In this document: piece by piece, positions 41,739-50,866 of the stretch
How the letters are laid out: every line of letters starts with the position of its first letter
Position numbering within the stretch: position 1 is the stretch's first letter
NCBI GenBank assembly: GCA_020634375.1
Contig: JACKBX010000003.1
Coordinates: forward strand, 124,001 to 188,000
Direction of reading: 5' to 3'
Length of the DNA: 64,000 nt
From: Ardenticatenaceae bacterium
GTDB taxonomy: Bacteria > Chloroflexota > Anaerolineae > Promineifilales > Promineifilaceae
Notes under the pieces: generated by a model
What the model saw: the letters and a program-made list of their open reading frames with translations, nothing else
Told to the model about the DNA's origin: nothing
The model's database searches: none
Position numbers and translations under genes: made by a program

Positions 41739-43232
41739 TTAATTGCATGGGCCGGGCAGCATGTAAATGTCGGCATATTCGTTAGGGGCAGAGATGCCAA
41801 CCAGGATACCTGAGTAAGTCTCGCCGTTAATGTTTACGCAGGCGTGGAGCGTGTAGACCCCTTCGGAAACGTTGAAGAACTGGTAAATGCCGCCCATGTC
41901 TGATTGGGTAGTTTGCACGGTCATACCCGTTCCCTCATCCACCAACGCCACAATCGCCCTGGGCTGCGCTCCCCAAAAACTTTCTTGGCGCAGAACCATG
42001 CCGCTGATCGTTCCCGCTGACGTCTGGGTCGGCGTGGAAGTAGGGGTTGCCGCGGGCGTGACATATGTCAGCATTGAGGGTGGCGAAACATTGTTGTCTT
42101 CATTTGACTCCGCAATTTGCTGCAAGGAATCGGCCACGCCATAGACCAGGTGCGGGTCCGGCCAATTGGCAAAGCCCTGCGGCACATGAATTTGCACAAT
42201 GCGCGTTTCACCGCTTTCCATGCTGGCAACGGCCGTATACCCCACACTCTGGCTAATCGGAATCGTATCCGTAATTGGGCCAGCCGGGTCAAAAAACACA
42301 TCTACAAAAAAGGTGCTGTTGATTGGGTCGCCCAAATTGCGCACGACCAGGGCCACGTCAATGGGCCGATAAGCCACAATGGGCGGCGTCGCCATGATGA
42401 TCGGCGTGCCCATAATGGCAAGATCAGACCAAATAGGGGTACTAGTAGGCGTAGGGGGAGCGGGGCAGGGCACATAAAATACGGCCGTCACCATTTGCGT
42501 ATTCGATAGCGCCCGCACTTCATACACAGTGGGGGCTTCCGGCGTGCCCACAATCAGGCCCGTTTTCGTCCAGGTTTGCGAGAAACTGCCACCATGTCCA
42601 GCCGGAATCGTACTCTGCGGGAGGTCATCCCAATACAAAGCAATGGCTTCATCCGTAGGCCAGTTAAACCCTACAACGTCAAAAGTTGCCTCCGAACCGG
42701 CCGAGCAAGTGGGAAACAGCGTCAGCGTGGGTACGGTGGGGTCTGGCGTGGGCGTGCGCGTAATGGTGGGTGTCACGGTTGAAGTGGCAGTTGGCAGACT
42801 CGCTGCACAGGGCACAGAAAACGATGCGGAAACCGTGTAAGAATCAGAGGCCGCCCGCACTTCGTACATCGTCGGATTTTCCTGCGTACCGGTTACAATG
42901 CCGCTTTCACTCCAGGTTTGCGCAAACACACCATCATGTCCAGAGAGGATTTTCACTTGCAAACTGTCATCCCAAAACAAGTCTATGCCTTCGTCTGTCG
43001 GCCAGTTTGCGCCGACTAAATTTAACGTCACGGTTGGGCCAGATTCCGCACAGGTGGGAACTAACGTAAGCGTAGGCCCATCCCCGGAAACGACAAGGGG
43101 CAGATAATAATGTGGGTTGTCTCCGGCGCGAAGGGAACGGCCGTACCACCCAAACAGCGCCATCAACACGCCCATAAGCGCCACACCCACGAACAAGCGT
43201 CTTTTTTGCAAACCTTCTTTTTGCGGTAACAT
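41739..43232 (-). CDS. Exported CARDB/SdrB-like protein, paralogue of 34958-37072
   Basis: 497 aa. An N-terminal signal or anchor (RRLFVGVALMGVLMALFGWY) is followed by HYYLPLVVSG. Two tandem copies of a domain with GANWPTDEGIDLFWDD or GFNWPTDEAIALYWDD and a final VPC come next, then a CARDB domain (VVRNLGDPINSTFFVDVFFD) and a C-terminal SdrB-like domain (GGIYQFFNVSEGVYTLHACV). It lacks the TadE segment of its paralogue. It is probably a secreted surface protein, convergent with the ATPase gene. Confidence 0.8.
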   Translation of the reverse strand: MLPQKEGLQKRRLFVGVALMGVLMALFGWYGRSLRAGDNPHYYLPLVVSGDGPTLTLVPTCAESGPTVTLNLVGANWPTDEGIDLFWDDSLQVKILSGHDGVFAQTWSESGIVTGTQENPTMYEVRAASDSYTVSASFSVPCAASLPTATSTVTPTITRTPTPDPTVPTLTLFPTCSAGSEATFDVVGFNWPTDEAIALYWDDLPQSTIPAGHGGSFSQTWTKTGLIVGTPEAPTVYEVRALSNTQMVTAVFYVPCPAPPTPTSTPIWSDLAIMGTPIIMATPPIVAYRPIDVALVVRNLGDPINSTFFVDVFFDPAGPITDTIPISQSVGYTAVASMESGETRIVQIHVPQGFANWPDPHLVYGVADSLQQIAESNEDNNVSPPSMLTYVTPAATPTSTPTQTSAGTISGMVLRQESFWGAQPRAIVALVDEGTGMTVQTTQSDMGGIYQFFNVSEGVYTLHACVNINGETYSGILVGISAPNEYADIYMLPGPCN

Positions 43233-43312
43233 AAGTCATCCTCCTGCCGCACCATTGCTCTGGCACACGGGGCGGCAACATACAATCAACAACACAAAAA
43301 GTATACCAAAGC

Positions 43313-45391
43313 ATGAATGACGAAACCCCAACCCCTAACCTACATACCGCCTTTGACTGGCTAGAAGTGACACGGCTGGCGCTGGCCTCCCGCTTCATGG
43401 ACGAAATGGAAGAGAAAGAGCTGACGCCACAGGGCGTGGTCACGTACCAATTTTCGGCACGAGGCCACGAATTGGGTCAGCTTCTCATCAGCCAACTGCT
43501 TGACCGACCTATGGATGGCGCGAGTGTGTATTATCGTTCACGGCCGTTCATGCTTGGCTCCGGTCTCACACTGGAAGAAGCCTTTGCCAGCGACATGGCG
43601 CGGCCCGGTGGACTCAGCGCCGGGCGCGATGTAGGCGTAGTCTTTAACATGCCCGGCAGAGGCCGCGCCACCGTGCTGCCCATGGCCGGCGATGTCGGCT
43701 CGCAGTACACCCCGGCAGCAGGCTGGGCACAGGCGCTGCGCTACCGCGTCGAGGAGTTGGGCCAAGAAGAGCTGCGCGGCAGCATCGCCGTTGTTTTTGG
43801 CGGCGATGGCTCCGTCGCCACCAACGGCTTTTGGTCGGCGCTGACCATCGCCACCACCCTAAAGCTGCCCCTACTTTTTGTGATTGAGGACAACGGCTAC
43901 GCCATCTCCGTGAAGTCGCCGCTGCAAACTCCGGGGGCCAACATCGCCGCCAATTTGGCCGCGTGGCAGAATTTGCAGATTTGGGATGGGGATGGGACGA
44001 CGCCAGAGGAAACGGCCGTGCTTATCCACGAAGCCGTCACCTACACCCGCCAATGGCAGGGGCCAGCCCTGCTGCGTCTCACCGTGCCCCGCCTTTCTGG
44101 GCACTCCAGCGTGGATACGCAGGCTTACAAAACCAAAGAGGAACTCGACGCCGAATGGGAGCGCGACCCCCTCGTCGCCCTCAATCATGCCCTGGTTCCG
44201 GCAGTGATGAGCAAAGCCGAATGGCACGACCTGGTGATGCAGGCCATGCAAACCGTCAACGCCGCCCGCGACGCCGCTCTGAGCCAGCCACCGCCCGACC
44301 CGGCCAGCGTCGCCCACCACGTCTGGTGCAAGCCGGAAGAACCGCAGCAAATCGGCGGGCTGGCGGGCGAAGGCATCAAGCTGCCGGTGGGGAACAGCGT
44401 GCCTCATCCTCCCGAACCGCGCCGCATCAACATGATTGAGGCCATCCGCCGCACGTTAGAAGTGGAACTAAATGTCAACCCGCGCTGCCTGGTTTTTGGC
44501 GAAGATGTGGGGCAAAAAGGCGGCGTCCATGCGGCGACGCTGGGGCTGCAAACGGGGTTTGGCAACGGCCGTGTCTTTGACACCAGCCTCAACGAAGAGG
44601 GCATCATTGGCCGCGCAGTGGGCATGGCAATGGCCGGGCTGGTTCCCGTGCCCGAAATCCAGTTCCGTAAATATGCTGACCCCGCCACCGAGCAGATCAA
44701 CAACTGCGGCACGCTGCGCTGGCGCACCAATAACCGCTTTGCCGCGCCCATTGTCGTGCGCATCCCCGGCGGCTACCGCAAAATTGGCGACCCCTGGCAC
44801 AGTGTCACCAGCGAAATTGTTTTTGCGCACCAGCCAGGCTGGCTACTGGCTTTCCCCAGCAACGCTGAGGATGCGGTGGGGCTGCTGCGCACGGCACTGC
44901 GCAACAATGACCCGGTGATCTTTTTTGAGCATCGGGCGATGTTGGACGCGGGTTGGGCGAGACGGCCGTATCCCGGCGACGAGTTCATGCTGCCCTTCGG
45001 CAAAGCCCACATCCTGCACCCCGGCGAAGACCTGACGCTCATCACCTGGGGGGCGATGGTGGAGCGCTGCGAACTGGCTTTGCAAGCGGTGGACGCCAGC
45101 GTGGAGCTGATTGATCTGCGCACCATCATCCCCTGGGACAAAGAAACGGCGCTGGCCTCCGTGCGCAAAACAAGCAAGTGCCTGATTGTGCATGAGGACA
45201 TCGGCGTGGGCGGCTTTGGCGCGGAAATCGCCGCCACCATCGCCGACGCAGCCTTCCTCGACCTCGATGGCCCCATTCTGCGTCTGACTGCGCCGTCTGT
45301 GCCCGTGCCGTTCAGCACGCATTTGATGGAGGGGGTTGTGCCTACGGTGGCCCAGATTCGAGGTAAAATAGAGGAATTACTGGCTTTTTGA
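43313..45391 (+). CDS. 2-oxoacid dehydrogenase E1, alpha and beta fused
   Basis: 692 aa. The alpha half (residues 1 to about 335) holds YYRSRPFMLGSGL, FGGDGSVATNGFW (the GDG...N thiamine-diphosphate motif) and SALTIATTLKLPLLFVIEDN. The beta half (about 365-692) starts INMIEAIRRTLEVEL and includes FGEDVGQKGG, FDTSLNEEGIIGRAVGMAMA and DLRTIIPWDKET. This matches branched-chain 2-oxoacid or acetoin/pyruvate-type E1, which decarboxylates the oxoacid and acylates E2 lipoate. E2 and E3 genes are not adjacent. The exact substrate cannot be told. Confidence 0.9.
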   Translation: MNDETPTPNLHTAFDWLEVTRLALASRFMDEMEEKELTPQGVVTYQFSARGHELGQLLISQLLDRPMDGASVYYRSRPFMLGSGLTLEEAFASDMARPGGLSAGRDVGVVFNMPGRGRATVLPMAGDVGSQYTPAAGWAQALRYRVEELGQEELRGSIAVVFGGDGSVATNGFWSALTIATTLKLPLLFVIEDNGYAISVKSPLQTPGANIAANLAAWQNLQIWDGDGTTPEETAVLIHEAVTYTRQWQGPALLRLTVPRLSGHSSVDTQAYKTKEELDAEWERDPLVALNHALVPAVMSKAEWHDLVMQAMQTVNAARDAALSQPPPDPASVAHHVWCKPEEPQQIGGLAGEGIKLPVGNSVPHPPEPRRINMIEAIRRTLEVELNVNPRCLVFGEDVGQKGGVHAATLGLQTGFGNGRVFDTSLNEEGIIGRAVGMAMAGLVPVPEIQFRKYADPATEQINNCGTLRWRTNNRFAAPIVVRIPGGYRKIGDPWHSVTSEIVFAHQPGWLLAFPSNAEDAVGLLRTALRNNDPVIFFEHRAMLDAGWARRPYPGDEFMLPFGKAHILHPGEDLTLITWGAMVERCELALQAVDASVELIDLRTIIPWDKETALASVRKTSKCLIVHEDIGVGGFGAEIAATIADAAFLDLDGPILRLTAPSVPVPFSTHLMEGVVPTVAQIRGKIEELLAF

Positions 45392-45406
45392 CACGGGAGG
45401 TAGCAT

Positions 45407-45667
45407 ATGAAATGGGTTGAAATTCGCCAACATTATCCGCACCAATGGCTGTTGGTGGAAGCGATTAAAGCGCGTTCTGAGTCTGGCAAACGCATTCTTG
45501 ATGATCTAGCTGTAGTATCTACCTACCTTGATTCGGTAACGGCGATGGATGGCTACAAAAGTCTGCACCATGAAGCGCCGCAGCGGGAACTTTATGTGTT
45601 GCATACTGACCGGGAACAGTTAGATATTCTTGAGCGCCGTTGGCTGGGCATCCGAGGCGTGAAATGA
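45407..45667 (+). CDS. Small hypothetical protein
   Basis: 86 aa, with GGGAGGTAGCAT before the ATG. It is a charged, aromatic protein (MKWVEIRQHYPHQWLLVEAI) with no recognised domain. Its stop overlaps the start of the retropepsin-like gene by 4 bp (ATGA), so the two are translated as a unit. It starts 15 bp after the E1 gene. Confidence 0.75.
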   Translation: MKWVEIRQHYPHQWLLVEAIKARSESGKRILDDLAVVSTYLDSVTAMDGYKSLHHEAPQRELYVLHTDREQLDILERRWLGIRGVK

Positions 45668-46041
45668 AAATTCGGCTACAGGATGGGCTGCCATTTGTAA
45701 CGGCCGTATTGATGCACCAAAATCAACAGATTGCGCTTGAAAACGTGTTATTAGACACAGGTTCTGCGGGCACAATTTTCCCGACAGACAGGATGTTAGA
45801 AATTGGCTTGCGTCTTGAAGTTGATGACTTGCTGCAACGGATTCGCGGTGTAGGTGGCACTGAGTTTGTCTTCACCAAACAGGTTAACAGAATCGCGCTG
45901 GGCGATTTGACGCTTGCCGATTTTGAGGTTGAGGTTGGGGCAATGGATTATGGCTTCCCTCTGGATGGCATTATTGGCATGGATGCGCTGTTGCAAGTTG
46001 GGGCCAAGATTGATTTGGAACAGCTAGAGCTTGTCAGTTGA
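45664..46041 (+). CDS. Retropepsin-like aspartyl protease
   Basis: 125 aa from ATG 45664, within the ATGA overlap. An LLDTGSAGTIFP motif (about residue 26) carries the catalytic Asp-Thr-Gly of retroviral-type aspartic proteases. A second hydrophobic-Gly segment, PLDGIIGMDALLQVGAKIDL, is typical of the C-terminal part of this fold. One Asp per chain means a dimer would be needed for activity. Substrate unknown; its partner is the preceding small gene. Confidence 0.82.
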   Translation: MKIRLQDGLPFVTAVLMHQNQQIALENVLLDTGSAGTIFPTDRMLEIGLRLEVDDLLQRIRGVGGTEFVFTKQVNRIALGDLTLADFEVEVGAMDYGFPLDGIIGMDALLQVGAKIDLEQLELVS

Positions 46042-46051
46042 ACCATGTATT

Positions 46052-48526
46052 CTACGGCGCGATGGGTTCCAGTTTGCGCCGGGCGCTGAGGGCGTAGAGG
46101 TTGTCGGGGAAATCGTGCCATACCTGCCAGTAAGCGGCGACGGCGTTGTCCGCATCACCTGTTAATTCGTAGCAAAGCCCTAACAAGTAACGCAACCGGG
46201 GTTCAACGCGGGCCGGTTCTGCATAGGTTTCGTTAGATGACCTTTGCGGTTCGACAATACCCTGGGTCAGGAGCGCCTGAATTTGGGCGATGGCTTCCTG
46301 GTAATCGGACTGCTGAAAGATAAGCTGCTCGATGTGGCCGATTTGCTCGGCCTGGGTGGGCGGGTTGGAGGCAACGTAGGTGAAGGTGGCAGTATCGGAG
46401 AACCAGTCGTATTGTTTTTCGACGCTGTTTTGGGCGATGAAGAGGGAGAGGGTTGTGTCGGTTTGGGTGAAGCGGATGTTGGTGACGGCCGTTTCCCCCC
46501 AATAACTCAACAATTCCCGCACTCGCCATCCATCCCCCTGTGGCGACAGGGTAAAGGCAGTCAAAGCCTTGTCCGCAACGACAACGTGCATGGTTCCCTG
46601 CCCGGCGGGGAGTTGGAAGGGACGATAGGTGATGCCGGACGGCCGTTCATGCGTATAAAGCCGGCCAACGTAGAGCAGTGTATAACCTGCCTCGTTTTGC
46701 ACAAAGGCCCACAATTCCCACCAAGTAGCGCTGTTATCTAAACTGGTTAGAATCAGCCAATCGGTCAGGTTATCATTGTTGAGGTCGGCGAGAGAAACGG
46801 CCGTCCACGACACCCCCACCCCATTCAACCAAGCCATCACCGCCTGCTCATCACTTTCCGATGACAAGGTTTGCACGTCAGTCCGAAAAGCGGTACGCGC
46901 ATCACAAACATGATCTGCCCCATATGCCCACCATTTAGGTGCAGCAAAACCCCACATCTCTCTCATAACAGACAGATTAGCTCCCAAACCGTCAAATGGA
47001 ATCGCTTGATAAGCCTGAGAATAATCATCGTCCATAGCCCGGCAACCCGCAAACAAACCATACAATTGTCGGGCAGACAAGTAGTCACGCGCCATGTTAG
47101 ACGCCAATTCGTATTCCGAGGCAATGGGATTGTCACGGACTGTTTGCAACTGCTGTTGCGCCAACTCTGGCTGCCCACGCAGGTCATACCACATTCCCAG
47201 CTTCAAGCGGAAGTAATCGGCAGACGCCGGCCCCCAACGTTCATCCATAACCACAGGCCAATCGGCCAGCGCATCTTCCAGAATGGCGATCGCCTGATCA
47301 TTCGTCTCGTCGGCCTCATCCGCCCATTGAATGGCGCACACAGCAGACGTATCCGACGGCAATGGCTCAATTTCCGATTTTTCCCAGGCATATTGCTCAC
47401 CATTCCATACATAGGTGATTCTACGCACTAAATCTGGACAGCCATCCCCTGTAACGTATTGCTGTTTTTCAACTAATAATGAATTCTCTTGATCTGTAAT
47501 TGTTTCGAAATGCCAGAGGTCTTCACACCATCCTCTATCTGCCGTCATAATAAAGTCTTCTACACCACTAGTAAGATTCACAAACGCCGCTTCTGTTTGG
47601 TTTTCGCGCCACTCAAAGAGTTTTAGAATTCCTGCACAACGAGTTGGCGTCCCATTTATATTATTCACCTGAACAAAGCCTAATTCCATCAAACCATTTC
47701 CGTTGTAATCCTCTAAAGGGAAAATTTCATACTGCGGGCGAATTCCTGTAGTCCAATCTTGGATGACTGTGATTTGATACTTTCCCGTTTCTGAGCCAGT
47801 TAGAGCCAAAAAAACATCTTGTGATATGTATTGATTAAAGCCATAGGTTATTTGTAATACGGTAACGGGTTCACCATTACCAAACAGGTTGTCAGCAGGA
47901 AGCATCACACCTAAAGATAAATTGTTAGCAAGTAAGTACGCATCGAGATCGCCTAAAACAACTTCTCCGTAATTCATCGCTTCTTCAAGAAGCTGGGAAA
48001 TCGGGTTAACCAGGTCTGCATTGGAAGCCAATTGCATGAGAAGCAAATTCCATGCTATAGATTTGCGATCAGATAAATTGGGAAAACGCGCAAGTGTTTC
48101 CTTGTCTACTAAAACAGCATGTTCGGCCCGGTAAACAAAATCACCATAACCTCCCCATAGAGAATCCCGGAATGTTTGTTGTGCTTCAGTAACGGCCGTT
48201 ACCGCATCCTCCTCCGTCCATTGTTTAAGTTGGTAAGAATCGGGCGGGCCAGCCGGGGTGGAAGGCGCGGCGATAGTAGGCGTGGGCGTCGGAGTCATCG
48301 TTGGACGGCGCGTGTTTTGCGGCGTGCGGCTGGGCCGATAGGTGGGGGTAAAGCGAGGGGTGTTGGGGGGAACGGCAGTTACCGTATTTCCCACCGTCGG
48401 CGTACTGGTTGCCGTCTCCCGCGTCACAATCAATTCCGACTGCACCTCTGGCGTAGGCGTCGAGTTGGGCAGCGCACAGGCTGCCAACAACAAAAGCGAC
48501 ACGAACACAAAGAGTAATCGTTTCAT
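46052..48526 (-). CDS. Large lipoprotein with TPR-like C-terminus
   Basis: 824 aa from ATG 48526, with GGAG 6 nt upstream. A longer frame to 48595 exists but lacks the signal. MKRLLFVFVSLLLLAACALP is a lipoprotein signal. A Thr/Pro-rich stalk follows (TPTPTIAAPSTPAG), then a long domain with LADLNNDNLTDWLILTSLDN, an FG-GAP-like calcium loop, and a C-terminus with RYLLGLCYELTGDADNAVAA, a TPR. It is probably a surface-exposed protein of unknown function, downstream of pyrG. Confidence 0.78.
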   Translation of the reverse strand: MKRLLFVFVSLLLLAACALPNSTPTPEVQSELIVTRETATSTPTVGNTVTAVPPNTPRFTPTYRPSRTPQNTRRPTMTPTPTPTIAAPSTPAGPPDSYQLKQWTEEDAVTAVTEAQQTFRDSLWGGYGDFVYRAEHAVLVDKETLARFPNLSDRKSIAWNLLLMQLASNADLVNPISQLLEEAMNYGEVVLGDLDAYLLANNLSLGVMLPADNLFGNGEPVTVLQITYGFNQYISQDVFLALTGSETGKYQITVIQDWTTGIRPQYEIFPLEDYNGNGLMELGFVQVNNINGTPTRCAGILKLFEWRENQTEAAFVNLTSGVEDFIMTADRGWCEDLWHFETITDQENSLLVEKQQYVTGDGCPDLVRRITYVWNGEQYAWEKSEIEPLPSDTSAVCAIQWADEADETNDQAIAILEDALADWPVVMDERWGPASADYFRLKLGMWYDLRGQPELAQQQLQTVRDNPIASEYELASNMARDYLSARQLYGLFAGCRAMDDDYSQAYQAIPFDGLGANLSVMREMWGFAAPKWWAYGADHVCDARTAFRTDVQTLSSESDEQAVMAWLNGVGVSWTAVSLADLNNDNLTDWLILTSLDNSATWWELWAFVQNEAGYTLLYVGRLYTHERPSGITYRPFQLPAGQGTMHVVVADKALTAFTLSPQGDGWRVRELLSYWGETAVTNIRFTQTDTTLSLFIAQNSVEKQYDWFSDTATFTYVASNPPTQAEQIGHIEQLIFQQSDYQEAIAQIQALLTQGIVEPQRSSNETYAEPARVEPRLRYLLGLCYELTGDADNAVAAYWQVWHDFPDNLYALSARRKLEPIAP

Positions 48527-48584
48527 CGAAACTCCATTTTTCACCACCAGACTATGAAACCACCCCCATTGTAACAAGAAGCCA

Positions 48585-48612
48585 TCACGTTTCACGCTTC
48601 AAGTTTCACGCG
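48585..48612. repeat. TCACGTTTCACGCTTC repeat at the pyrG 3' end
   Basis: TCACGTTTCACGCTTCAAG and TTTCACGCG resemble one arm of the GTGAAACGTGA element. They cover the last codons and stop of pyrG. No opposing arm is obvious. Confidence 0.55.
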
Positions 48613-50220
48613 CCCTTCTTGTCGCTTGACGGCCGCTGCCATAAAAGCCCGAAACAACGGATGCGGCCGGTTCGGGCGGCTCTTAAACTCCGGGTGAAAC
48701 TGGCTGCCCACCATAAACGGGTGGTCGCGCAACTCGGATATTTCCACGAGACGGCCGTCCGGCGACAAACCACTAAACACCATCCCCCGCTCCCCCAATA
48801 CCTGGCGGTAACTGTTATTAAATTCCCAACGATGGCGGTGGCGTTCTTGCACTGAGGAACGGCCGTAAGCCTCCGCCGCCTTCGTCCCCGCAACCAACTC
48901 ACACTGATACGCCCCCAGGCGCATCGTGCCCCCCATATCCGCCAAATTATGCTGATCCGGCATCAAACTAATCACCGGATGCTCCGTGTTTGCATCAAAC
49001 TCCGTGCTGTTCGGCTCATCACTTTGCAAAACGTAGCGGGCAAACTCAATACACATCACCTGCATCCCCAGACACAGCCCCAAATAAGGCACGCCATTCT
49101 CCCGCGCCCAGCGTGCCGTGGCAATCTTGCCCTCAATACCGCGTTCGCCAAAACCGCCAGGTACAACTACGCCATCCAGCCCTTCAAACACCTCCCAACC
49201 CCGGCCCTTCTCCAAATCACCCGAATAAATCCATTCCACATGCACACGGCGGTTATTGGCAATACCTGCATGATACAGCGCCTCGCGCACACTCATGTAC
49301 GCATCATGCAGTTCCACATACTTGCCCACAATACCCACACGAATCTCCGGCTTAGGCTGGCGAATTTCGCTAATCATCTGCTCCCATTCCGCCAAATCTG
49401 GCTGCGTCACCCGCTCTGCCAACTGCAAACGCTCCACAACCAAATCACCCAGCCCCGTCTTTTCTAACTCCAACGGAATGGCATATAACACATCACTCGT
49501 CACGGCCGGAATCACCGCCCGCTCTTTCACATCACAGAACAGGGCGATTTTCTTGATATGTTCTTCCGGGATGGGATGGTCAGCACGAGCCATAATCACA
49601 TCTGGGTGAATGCCAATGCCGCGCAGTTCACGCACACTGTGCTGTGTGGGCTTGGTCTTCAACTCACGGCTGGCCGCAATATAAGGCAAAAAGGTCACAT
49701 GTACATATAGCGTATTTTCCTGCCCCACATCAGAACGCATCTGGCGCAGCGCTTCCAAGAAAGGCAAGCTCTCAATGTCACCTACCGTACCGCCCACTTC
49801 CACCAACACCACATCGGCCTTGCTGTTTTCCGCGACCAGATGAATGCGCCGCTTGATCTCGTTAGTAATGTGCGGAATCACCTGAATCGTGCCCCCCAAA
49901 TAGTCGCCGCGCCGTTCACGCGCAATGACGTCTGCATAGACACGCCCGGTTGTCACATTGGAATCTTGATTGAGGTTGATGTCAATAAATCGCTCGTAGT
50001 GCCCCAAATCCAGGTCGGTTTCCGCGCCATCTTCGGTCACAAAGACCTCGCCGTGCTGATAGGGTGACATCGTACCCGGATCAACATTGATGTAGGGGTC
50101 AAGTTTTTGTACAGCAACCGACAAACCGCGTGCTTTCAAAATACGCCCAAGCGCAGCGGCCGTGACGCCTTTTCCTACCGAACTAACCACCCCGCCTGTA
50201 AAAAATATAAATTTGGTCAT
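48592..50220 (-). CDS. pyrG: CTP synthase
   Basis: 542 aa from ATG 50220 (AAGGA 8 nt upstream). MTKFIFFTGGVVSSVGKGVT is the N-terminal synthetase signature, and YINVDPGTMSPYQHGEVFVT follows. The glutamine amidotransferase half has PYLGLCLGMQ with the nucleophile Cys and GSQFHPEFKSRP with His and Glu. It makes CTP from UTP, ATP and glutamine in the cytoplasm. The C-terminal codons lie in a GTTTCAC repeat. A hairpin separates it from the Roadblock gene. Confidence 0.97.
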   Translation of the reverse strand: MTKFIFFTGGVVSSVGKGVTAAALGRILKARGLSVAVQKLDPYINVDPGTMSPYQHGEVFVTEDGAETDLDLGHYERFIDINLNQDSNVTTGRVYADVIARERRGDYLGGTIQVIPHITNEIKRRIHLVAENSKADVVLVEVGGTVGDIESLPFLEALRQMRSDVGQENTLYVHVTFLPYIAASRELKTKPTQHSVRELRGIGIHPDVIMARADHPIPEEHIKKIALFCDVKERAVIPAVTSDVLYAIPLELEKTGLGDLVVERLQLAERVTQPDLAEWEQMISEIRQPKPEIRVGIVGKYVELHDAYMSVREALYHAGIANNRRVHVEWIYSGDLEKGRGWEVFEGLDGVVVPGGFGERGIEGKIATARWARENGVPYLGLCLGMQVMCIEFARYVLQSDEPNSTEFDANTEHPVISLMPDQHNLADMGGTMRLGAYQCELVAGTKAAEAYGRSSVQERHRHRWEFNNSYRQVLGERGMVFSGLSPDGRLVEISELRDHPFMVGSQFHPEFKSRPNRPHPLFRAFMAAAVKRQEGRVKLEA

Positions 50221-50263
50221 GATTCGATTCCTTCTGCCTGTAAGGTACTTGCCATAAAAGAAG

Positions 50264-50295
50264 ATGGGGCATGTCACCTGTGTGACATGCCCCAT
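50264..50295 (-). terminator. Hairpin between the Roadblock gene and pyrG
   Basis: ATGGGGCATGTCAC and GTGACATGCCCCAT form a perfect 14-bp stem around CTGT. It lies 57 bp beyond the Roadblock stop and 43 bp before the pyrG start. It may terminate the upstream gene or form the pyrG leader. Confidence 0.6.
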
Positions 50296-50352
50296 TTACA
50301 TTTTTTCGTTATATGTGCGAAACAAGTTTTCGCATCCGCTATGTTTACCTTT

Positions 50353-50721
50353 TTAGAGCAGCCGCTCCAGATCGGTTACGGCTCGCTTCATATCATGAAT
50401 AATCAGGCCTAGCTTGGCCGATTCGCGGGCCAAAACCGTTAAGACGGCATCTTCACCAACAGCCATAAGCACAATAATGCCATCGCTGCCCTTGATGTAT
50501 ACTTGCTCCAAATTGCCACGGCTTAATTCCATCGCAATACGGTCACCCAAAGAAAGCATGGCGGCCGACATCGCGGAGATGCGATCCTCATCCACGCCAG
50601 CAGGAAGAGAGGAAGCCATAATCAAACCATCGACACTAACAACTGCTGATGCTTCAATATCCGGTGTGCCTGCTTGTAAATCTCGCAGACGGTCAACCAT
50701 CATCTCAGTACGTGATCTCAT
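50353..50721 (-). CDS. Roadblock/LC7 domain protein
   Basis: 122 aa. The pattern DIEASAVVSVDGLIMASSLP followed by SAMSAAMLSLGDRIAMELSR and VLTVLARESAKLGLIIHDMK is a complete Roadblock/LC7 fold, as in MglB-type regulators of small GTPases. No GTPase gene is adjacent. It stands apart from the DUF4129 gene upstream by 145 bp. The role is probably regulatory but unassigned. Confidence 0.85.
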   Translation of the reverse strand: MRSRTEMMVDRLRDLQAGTPDIEASAVVSVDGLIMASSLPAGVDEDRISAMSAAMLSLGDRIAMELSRGNLEQVYIKGSDGIIVLMAVGEDAVLTVLARESAKLGLIIHDMKRAVTDLERLL

Positions 50722-50866
50722 CCAAAATCTCCTTGCTTGGGCTTAGTCTCAAGGTCTTCCAACCAACTTCCGTGTGACTTTATGTTAGCATGGGACGCTG
50801 GGATGATACCATAAGGAAATAGGGCTGTCAAACAAAATCAAGTGCTACAAAAACAGGAAATTAGGG

